A stretch of 64,000 nt of DNA from Pseudomonas putida (GTDB lineage Bacteria; Pseudomonadota; Gammaproteobacteria; Pseudomonadales; Pseudomonadaceae): assembly GCA_029953615.1 (NCBI GenBank), contig CP124529.1:558001-622000 (forward strand), given 5' to 3'. The number at the start of each line of letters is the position of its first letter. The first letter of the stretch is position 1. Below, piece by piece: positions 58,065 through 64,000 of the stretch. The notes beneath the pieces were generated by a model. It searched no databases. It worked only from the letters and a program-made list of their open reading frames with translations, and was not told where the DNA came from. The position numbers and the translations under genes are program-made.

Positions 58065-60779
58065 ATGACAGGCACCTTGGTGAACCCCGCGGGCGAGCAG
58101 TTCGTCCGCAACCATCTGCAGCATATTCCCCGCCCGGACCGGCACGCTTGCAGCGCTATCCGTGAATGGGCCATGCAACAGGGCCATGATCTCGACCCCG
58201 ACCGGACCGACGTAGTCACCCTGCACTACCGTGGCAATCAGGCAGTCATTACCCAGCGCATTTCTCTCACCCAGGCGGTGCTCTCGAACTGGCAAGGTGA
58301 GACCAACAGGAATGTGATCGGCCAATTGTTCCCGGGCCACTGGGCAGGCACTTTGCCAAGCGAGCCGTTGACTATCGTCGAACGCCTGCCGGAACCCGGC
58401 GTGTTTGACAACGGCGCCCACTTCTCGGTGTTCAACGGCCTGTTCCGCAGGACCACCCCGGCCCGCTACGACAGCACCACGCACCTGCCGGTCGACGTCG
58501 AGGCCATGCAGCAGTTCATCTGGAGCCTGGACTTCTACAAGCGCTTCACCACCATGCTGGATAGCTACTGGAACAAGGCCAACGATACTCATCGACAGTC
58601 CCTGCAAATCAGCTTCATTGCTGCTTGCAACAAGCAGGTCCAGGAAGGCTCGTTGAGCGATGCAGGTCGCCAACTGGCCTGGCAGGCTGCCGGCATCATG
58701 CAAAGCGTTCCTGGCTTGGAGATCAGGGCTTTGAACGTTTATGGCTACACCGCCACTGACTTGATCTACATCGCTACCCCGGCACAGCAGAAAGTACTGC
58801 TGTACGTGCCTGGCAACTCATCACCCTTCCATGAATTCGACGACATGGCAGGTCTGAAGACCTGGTTCGGTGACCAATGCGGTGATGCCGAAAAACGTCA
58901 AAGCCTGCGCCAGCACTTCAAACTTGCCGACACCCCGGATGGACTGGATTTCAGTGGCCAGGATACCGCCCTGGACGGCCTCGGCACTTATCCGGCCTTT
59001 CACCATCGATCGCCCAACCGCTCAGGTTTCACCGTCGACGGCCCCTGGCCCCCCGCCGAGTACGTCAACTATCGGCCGCACAAGTACAGCCCATTGCTCG
59101 AAGGTGAACTGTTCGCAGCCCTCACATTGCGACAACGCAAACGCAGCTACGCCGACGCCGATTTCATCATCACCAGCGATGCGCAAGTGACCAAGGCACG
59201 CTGGCGTGGCTATCTGGTGACCTCGATCAACCTGCTGGCGCCTCTGGCCATCGTGGTGCCCGAACTCATACCGCTGCTGGCCGTTGGCGGCATAGCGCAG
59301 TTTGGCCTGGGGCTCGATCAGGCAATCAACGGCAAGACGCTTGATGAAAAGGACGATGGCGTAGGCAACATCACGTTCGGCCTGCTCAATGCTGCGCCCC
59401 TGGCCTTGCTACCAGCGACCCGCACAAAGATCCTGTTCCCCGGCAAGTGCTCACGGTTCACCCTGCCGACGCGAGTGAACGATCAGTTGGGGTATCCCTT
59501 GAGTCCCAACAGCCCGCCCCATTTGCAAGAAGAGGGGGCAGCGGCACAGTACTTCTCCCCACCCCCATTCTCCTTGCCGCCCACCCCACTGAATGAGAGC
59601 CCGGTAGCCAGGCAGATCACCAGAGTCATTGATCCGCAAACTGGCGGCATGCGTATGGAAGCGGTGCTGGACGAGCGCAGGGTCACAGTGGTTTACGACA
59701 GTGAACACGATGCGTTCGTCCTCGACGCAGAACGACAAAGCAGGCAACCCACCTACTACCACGTCAGTGACGAACATGACGGCCTGGCTGCGATCGAAGT
59801 CGCCAACCGGACGGTTACCGATGAGATACGCATGAAGACACTGCATGCATTGGGCGTCGACTTGAAGCTGCCCATCGAGATTCCACCTGTCAACAGCGCC
59901 GATCTGAGGCCGCTACCCAAGCAGATTCTAAGCATATGGGTCGGTGACCAAACCCTCCCCGATGAACTACTGACAAAGATCAAAACCAATGTCGAAAGGT
60001 TGCGGGGAACACAATATCGATATCGACTGTACCTGTCGAATGGCAGCTCGGAAGCTTATGAAATCAACAAGACAAGGCTGGCCGAATTCAGCGATAAGCT
60101 GGAAATGAAAACGCTGGAAGACGAGCCGCTGTTTCATGACTTCAAGGAAACAGAATATTACGAGCAATATGCAAAAGCCATTGAACGCAAACACTACTCT
60201 TCGGCTTGTGATGTCCTGCGCTACCCGTTGCTGGACGCAGAGGGTGGAATATATATGGACATCGACGACGAGTTGCTCGCTGCCGAGCTGGATGACAAGG
60301 CGCTGATCAGTTCAAGCCACTTGAGCACGACCCCCGAAGGCCTGGTGCTGGGCTCCCCGGTCAGCAACGACATGATGGGAATGCATGCCGATTACAACAC
60401 CAACATGATCGGCAGCCACGCAAACAACGATACGTTACAGATAATCTCTGATCGCATACGCGAACACTACCTTAACAACGAAACGTTTTATGAAAGCAGA
60501 CCGTTGAAGGGTCAACCCGGCCATGAAGCCTACGTCAAGGCATTGAGCAGCATGACCGGGCCTGCCGTGCTCAATGAAGTTATTGACGATGTGAACAACG
60601 TTGAGTTGGCCAGGCTGCGCATTCAGCGACAACTCGCCAAACTTTGCCTCCTTCCTCAGAACCGGCTCAGGTTCCTGCTGCCCGATGTGTTTAGTTTTAG
60701 CGATGATGCCGTGAAGACTGACCAAGCGCTAAGTAGCTTCATAGGGATCGGCAACTACCACTCGTGGGGCAGGCCCTGA
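58065..60779 (+). CDS. Large toxin with TcdA/TcdB-type glycosyltransferase domain
   Basis: 904 residues. N-terminal part (1-380) resembles the dermonecrotic-like regions of Pseudomonas toxins. A hydrophobic segment follows (about 382-412: LVTSINLLAPLAIVVPELIPLLAVGGIA), and the C-terminal glycosyltransferase begins near 615. Catalytic residues match clostridial glucosylating toxins in spacing: W625 (SIWVG), D716-x2-R719 (SACDVLRY), Y730, D732 and D734 (YMDIDDE). The distances D-R 3, R-Y 11, Y-D 2, D-D 2 equal those of TcdB D270/R273/Y284/D286/D288. No signal peptide, no adjacent immunity gene. The 3' third is more AT-rich than neighbours. It interrupts the flagellar/chemotaxis cluster. Host target unknown. 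Confidence 0.8.
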   Translation: MTGTLVNPAGEQFVRNHLQHIPRPDRHACSAIREWAMQQGHDLDPDRTDVVTLHYRGNQAVITQRISLTQAVLSNWQGETNRNVIGQLFPGHWAGTLPSEPLTIVERLPEPGVFDNGAHFSVFNGLFRRTTPARYDSTTHLPVDVEAMQQFIWSLDFYKRFTTMLDSYWNKANDTHRQSLQISFIAACNKQVQEGSLSDAGRQLAWQAAGIMQSVPGLEIRALNVYGYTATDLIYIATPAQQKVLLYVPGNSSPFHEFDDMAGLKTWFGDQCGDAEKRQSLRQHFKLADTPDGLDFSGQDTALDGLGTYPAFHHRSPNRSGFTVDGPWPPAEYVNYRPHKYSPLLEGELFAALTLRQRKRSYADADFIITSDAQVTKARWRGYLVTSINLLAPLAIVVPELIPLLAVGGIAQFGLGLDQAINGKTLDEKDDGVGNITFGLLNAAPLALLPATRTKILFPGKCSRFTLPTRVNDQLGYPLSPNSPPHLQEEGAAAQYFSPPPFSLPPTPLNESPVARQITRVIDPQTGGMRMEAVLDERRVTVVYDSEHDAFVLDAERQSRQPTYYHVSDEHDGLAAIEVANRTVTDEIRMKTLHALGVDLKLPIEIPPVNSADLRPLPKQILSIWVGDQTLPDELLTKIKTNVERLRGTQYRYRLYLSNGSSEAYEINKTRLAEFSDKLEMKTLEDEPLFHDFKETEYYEQYAKAIERKHYSSACDVLRYPLLDAEGGIYMDIDDELLAAELDDKALISSSHLSTTPEGLVLGSPVSNDMMGMHADYNTNMIGSHANNDTLQIISDRIREHYLNNETFYESRPLKGQPGHEAYVKALSSMTGPAVLNEVIDDVNNVELARLRIQRQLAKLCLLPQNRLRFLLPDVFSFSDDAVKTDQALSSFIGIGNYHSWGRP

Positions 60780-60786
60780 AACAAAC

Positions 60787-60809
60787 CGGGCGACTTGTGT
60801 CGCCCGTTT
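60787..60809 (+). terminator. Rho-independent terminator after the toxin gene
   Basis: CGGGCGAC-TTGT-GTCGCCCG followed by TTT, 8 bases after the toxin stop and just before the end of the convergent DUF2802 gene. Confidence 0.8.
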
Positions 60810-60811
60810 CA

Positions 60812-61207
60812 TCAGCCACTGCGGTGCAGCTTGCTCATCAGCTCGGCCTCGGCCTGGGTCAGGCCGCAGCTTTCGGTCAGTTCGGCCACGCTGGCGCCCA
60901 TGCCCACCAGCTTGGCCGCCTGGGTGAAGGTGACGTTATGCGGGTCGCGCTGCTCCAGTTGCTGGATCTTGTCGGGCAGTGGGGCAACCGCCACGCTCAG
61001 TTCATGCAGCGCCTCGCCCATGCGCACGGTACCGTTCTGGTAGTCGTCCAGGCGCTTGGCGAGGTCCTTGATGCGCTGGTCACGCAGCGCATCACCCTCC
61101 GCCTGCTGCGCAGCCAGCTCGCGCTGGCGCTTGCTGTAGTTGAGGAAAAACCACAGGCTCAGCGCCCAGACCAGCGCCAGGAAGATGACAGCTACCTCTA
61201 GGATCAA
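60812..61207 (-). CDS. DUF2802 protein
   Basis: 131 residues with one N-terminal membrane segment (VAVIFLALVWALSLWFFL), a coiled-coil stretch, and a C-terminal helix-turn-helix-like part (FTQAAKLVGMGASVAELTESCGLTQAEAELMSKLH). Usual small gene after cheW in Pseudomonas flagellar clusters; function not established. Confidence 0.9.
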   Translation of the reverse strand: MILEVAVIFLALVWALSLWFFLNYSKRQRELAAQQAEGDALRDQRIKDLAKRLDDYQNGTVRMGEALHELSVAVAPLPDKIQQLEQRDPHNVTFTQAAKLVGMGASVAELTESCGLTQAEAELMSKLHRSG

Positions 61208-61208
61208 C

Positions 61209-61688
61209 TCAGATGTTCTCCAGCTCGGACCATTCTTCCTCGGTCATCATCTTGTCCAGCTCGACCAGAATCAGCAGCTCGCCATTCTTGTTGCACACGC
61301 CCTGGATGAACTTGGCCGACTCTTCGTTACCCACGTTCGGCGCGGTCTCGATTTCGGACTGACGCAGGTACACCACCTCGGCCACGCTGTCGACCAGGAT
61401 ACCGACCACTTGCTTGTCGGCTTCGATGATGACGATACGGGTGTTGTCGGTGACTTCAGTCGGCATCAGGCCAAAGCGCTGGCGGGTGTCGATCACGGTC
61501 ACCACGTTGCCGCGCAGGTTGATGATGCCCAGCACATAGCTTGGCGCACCCGGCACCGGGGCGATCTCGGTGTAGCGCAACACTTCCTGCACCTGCATCA
61601 CATTGATGCCGTAGGACTCATTGTCCAGACGGAAGGTAACCCACTGCAGGATCGGATCTTCGGAACCTTGTGCAGACGACTTTTTCAT
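61209..61688 (-). CDS. cheW: Chemotaxis coupling protein CheW
   Basis: 159 residues from ATG 61688 after GAGGGTAGGGG. CheW domain: VTFRLDNESYGINVMQVQEVLRY, INLRGNVVTVIDTRQRFGL, VGILVDSVAEVVYLRQSEIE. Links chemoreceptors to CheA. Directly precedes the DUF2802 gene. Confidence 0.96.
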   Translation of the reverse strand: MKKSSAQGSEDPILQWVTFRLDNESYGINVMQVQEVLRYTEIAPVPGAPSYVLGIINLRGNVVTVIDTRQRFGLMPTEVTDNTRIVIIEADKQVVGILVDSVAEVVYLRQSEIETAPNVGNEESAKFIQGVCNKNGELLILVELDKMMTEEEWSELENI

Positions 61689-61729
61689 TCCCCTACCCTC
61701 AAAATCCGCCATCGGCGGTGTGTTCGGTG

Positions 61730-62623
61730 TCATTTCTGTTTGGCATGCATCTGCTTGACCGCGCCACTGGCGATCAGCTCGGCCAGTGCGGCGACGTCGA
61801 GCAGTGCACACATGTGTTCAATCACCGTGCCGGCCAGCCACGGGCGCTGGCCACGCTGGCTGCGCCACTTGATTTCGGACGGGTCCAGGCGCAGCGAGCG
61901 GCTGACCTGGTGCACGGCCAACCCCCATTCGTAGCCCTGCACGGAAATCACGTACTGCAGGCCCTGGCGAAAATCATCGCGGTAGCGGTCGGGCATTACC
62001 CAACGCGCAGTGTCCAGCACCTTCAGGTTGCCGGCCTGGCAGGTCAGGATGCCCAGGAACCAGTCGGGCTGGCCGAACAGCGGCGTCAGTTCCTGACCTG
62101 CCAGGGTATAGATCGAACCCAGGCACACCAGCGGTACCGCCAGAGTCAGGCCGGCCACGTCGAACAGCAGGCATTCGAACGGTTCGGCGGCCCACGCCGG
62201 GCGGCCATCGACGGTGGCCGGGGGCACTGGCAGGTCAGGGGCCGGCAGGTGCACATCCACCAGCGGCACTGCCGGCTCCACGATCTGTTCTTCGACCAGC
62301 ACCGGGATGCTGGCCTGGGCCACCACCTCGCGTTCCACCACCGTCACCACCGGTGCTTCCACCGGCATCACGCTGGGCAGCACCGCCAGCCTGGGCTCGG
62401 CGAACGGCCTCGGTGAAGGGCTGGCGGTTGCTTCGGCTGGCGCCGGCCTGGCCTGCTGCACGGCATCACGCGCCTGCTCTTCGCGCACGGCTTCAGCGAA
62501 CGTGTCCGCCGCTTCCGGCGCCTCGAACAGGTCTTCGGTTTCGGTGGCCTCCTGCAACAGGCCGTCGAGGTACGATTGCAGGGCCATCTGTGGCCGGGTG
62601 CCGGTTTTCCGGGTCTGGGTCAT
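61730..62623 (-). CDS. CheW-like scaffold, ParP-type
   Basis: 297 residues from ATG 62623, whose ATGA overlaps the parA stop. N-terminal part is rich in A, P, E and V (residues 40-150) and lacks fold. C-terminal CheW-like domain: CLLFDVAGLTLAVPLVCLGSIYTLAG, QPDWFLGILTCQAGNLKVLDTARWV. ParP of Vibrio, coded next to ParC/ParA, keeps chemotaxis arrays at the pole; the same position and build suggest that role here. Confidence 0.87.
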   Translation of the reverse strand: MTQTRKTGTRPQMALQSYLDGLLQEATETEDLFEAPEAADTFAEAVREEQARDAVQQARPAPAEATASPSPRPFAEPRLAVLPSVMPVEAPVVTVVEREVVAQASIPVLVEEQIVEPAVPLVDVHLPAPDLPVPPATVDGRPAWAAEPFECLLFDVAGLTLAVPLVCLGSIYTLAGQELTPLFGQPDWFLGILTCQAGNLKVLDTARWVMPDRYRDDFRQGLQYVISVQGYEWGLAVHQVSRSLRLDPSEIKWRSQRGQRPWLAGTVIEHMCALLDVAALAELIASGAVKQMHAKQK

Positions 62624-63412
62624 CAGGCCACCTGCGCCGCAGTCTTGTAGGTCAGCAGGTGCTTGAGCAGCGCCCGATAGGCAATCAGCCCGCGGCTCTT
62701 GCTGTCGAATTGCGAGGGCGTAACGCCCTTGCGGCTGGCATCGCGCAGGCGCGTATCCACCGGGATGTAGCCCTGCCACACATGCTGGCCGTAGGTGTCA
62801 CGCAGCAGCTTGAGCGTGCCCAGCGAGGCCTGGGTACGGCGGTCGAACAGAGTCGGCACGATCTGGTACGGCAGCGCCTGCTTGCGCGAGCGGTTGACCA
62901 TGGCCAGGGTACCGACCATGCGCTCCAGGCCCTTGACCGCAAGAAATTCGGTTTGTACCGGAATCACCAGCTGCTGGCTGGCTGCCAGCGCATTGACCAT
63001 CAGCACGACCGAGCAAGGGTGGGCTGTCGATCAAGGCATAGTCGAAATCCTGCCACAGCTGCGCCAGACTCTTGGCGATCACCAGGCCCAGGCCGTTCTG
63101 CCCCGGTGACTGGCGCTCCAGCACCGCCAGCGCGGTGCTCGACGGCAACAGCGAGATGCGATCGTCACTGGTGGGCAGCAGCAATTGCCCGGGCAGGCCC
63201 TCGGGCACCGCCCCCTTGTGCAGGAACAGGTCGTAGCAGCTGTGTTCCAGGGCATCGGGGTTGTGCCCGAAATAGCTGGTCATCGAGCCGTGCGGGTCGA
63301 GGTCGACGACGACCACGCGCTTGCCGGCCTCGGCCAGCAGGCCGGCCAGGGCGATGGTAGTGGTGGTCTTGCCGACGCCACCTTTTTGATTGGCTACTGC
63401 CCAGACTCTCAT
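62623..63412 (-). pseudogene. ParA-family ATPase of the chemotaxis cluster, frameshifted
   Basis: MinD/ParA ATPase (ParC-like) that positions chemotaxis arrays. ATG 63412: MRVWAVANQKGGVGKTTTTIALA with deviant Walker A KGGVGKTTT, then VVVDLDPHGSMTSYFGH. The frame is lost after IDSPPLLG (near 63006-63010), and VLMVNALAASQQLVIPVQTEFLAVKGLE continues in the next frame. One extra base explains it; corrected length is about 262 residues. Overlaps the ParP-like gene. Confidence 0.9.
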
Positions 63413-63480
63413 CAAGCAAACTCTATCTATTGATTTGGCAGGGACACTGTAGAAACAACTATTCAAAAGCCTGCACGATC

Positions 63481-63569
63481 CCTGTGGGAGCGGGCGCGCC
63501 CGCGAACACCGGCGCAGCCGGTGCCACTCACCGCGTCGTCTGCTTCGCGGGCATGCCCGCTCCCACAAG
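63481..63569. repeat. REP inverted pair
   Basis: Facing subtype A arms around a linker with the palindrome CACCGGCGCAGCCGGTG, like the one at 31.1 kb, between motD and parA. Confidence 0.88.
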
Positions 63570-63622
63570 GGGTAGCGCCATCTTCAACATCGTGTCCGTG
63601 GCAACGTCGGGGAATTGACGGA

Positions 63623-64000
63623 TCACTGCCCCGCCACCGTTGCTGGCGTAGCCGGTGCACTTTGTGTGCCAGCCCGGCGCAATGCGGCATCCGGCGTGGC
63701 ATTGGCACTGCCCGAGCCAGTCAGGCTGCGGCGCACTTCGAGGTTGCGCGAAATCACCAGCACCACGCGCCGGTTGCGCGCACGGCCGTCGGCAGTGTCG
63801 TTGCTCGCCACCGGCTGGTATTCGCCATAGCCGACCGAGGCCATGCGCGCCGGGTTGACCCCTTCCATGGCCAGCAGGCGCACGATGCTCGCCGCCCGCG
63901 CCGACGACAGCTCCCAGTTGGTCGGGTACTGTGCAGTGCGGATCGGCAGGTTGTCGGTAAAGCCTTCGACATGCACCGGGTTGGCGAACGGCTTGAGAAT
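63623..64000 (-). CDS. motD: Flagellar motor protein MotD (MotB-like), 5' end cut by window edge
   Basis: C-terminal 125 residues. OmpA-type peptidoglycan-binding domain: ILKPFANPVHVEGFTDNLPI, then NWELSSARAASIVRLLAMEGV and NRRVVLVISR. Stator subunit acting with MotC. Upstream of parA on the same strand, as in other pseudomonads. The frame is open to the edge. Confidence 0.93.
   Translation of the reverse strand: MLKPFANPVHVEGFTDNLPIRTAQYPTNWELSSARAASIVRLLAMEGVNPARMASVGYGEYQPVASNDTADGRARNRRVVLVISRNLEVRRSLTGSGSANATPDAALRRAGTQSAPATPATVAGQ

Overview
The window is chromosomal DNA of a fluorescent Pseudomonas, most likely the Pseudomonas putida group. Evidence is high GC, the gene order ligA-zipA-smc next to xdhABC-guaD, the cytochrome c maturation cluster followed by fliK and a chemotaxis/ParA/MotD block, and many copies of the GC-rich REP palindrome (GGGAGCGGGC...GCCCGC) between genes. 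No rRNA, tRNA, CRISPR array or insertion sequence was seen.

Layout. 1-7.3 kb, minus strand: a FCD-type GntR regulator, smc, zipA and ligA (cut by the left edge). 7.5-25.8 kb: purine catabolism. xdhABC and guaD make xanthine and urate, an AzgA-type and a second NCS2 permease import purines, PuuD oxidises urate, HIU hydrolase and UraD give allantoin, PuuE gives allantoate, and AllA cleaves ureidoglycolate to glyoxylate. Two tandem Tsx-like outer-membrane channels, an aquaporin and a second GntR regulator sit with them. 25.9-35 kb: a RutR-like TetR regulator and the glyoxylate route (gcl, hyi, glxR, ttuD, pyk) that carries glyoxylate to pyruvate. 35-47.4 kb: a urea transporter, an ion channel, a sulfate-binding protein, a methyltransferase, a DMT exporter with an Lrp regulator, an NCS1 permease with a hydantoin/allantoin racemase, and assorted housekeeping genes. 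47.4-48.4 kb: a gene-free repeat complex. 48.4-55.7 kb, minus strand: a lipoprotein gene and ccmABCDEFGHI. 56-64 kb: fliK, an FlhB-tail gene, a large TcdB-like glycosyltransferase toxin, then DUF2802, cheW, a ParP-like gene, parA and motD (cut by the right edge).

Regulation. Two short operator-like motifs recur at the promoters of the purine/glyoxylate genes: TTGTAYACAA (typical of FCD/GntR proteins) and YTGAC-N6-GTCAA (RutR-like). They tie together loci spread over about 34 kb, including the NCS1 permease/racemase pair. The allantoicase gene expected between uraD and allA is missing, which leaves a gap between allantoate and ureidoglycolate.

Quality warning. Ten genes (guaD, aqpZ, gcl, the NCS1 permease, a GFA gene, a hydroxyacid dehydrogenase, ccmF, ccmD, ccmC, parA) are each broken by one small indel, nine of them a net +1. 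ttuD has one in-frame stop. The uniformity, and three hits inside one ccm operon, point to sequencing or assembly error more than to real decay. They are annotated as frameshifted genes with the break located.
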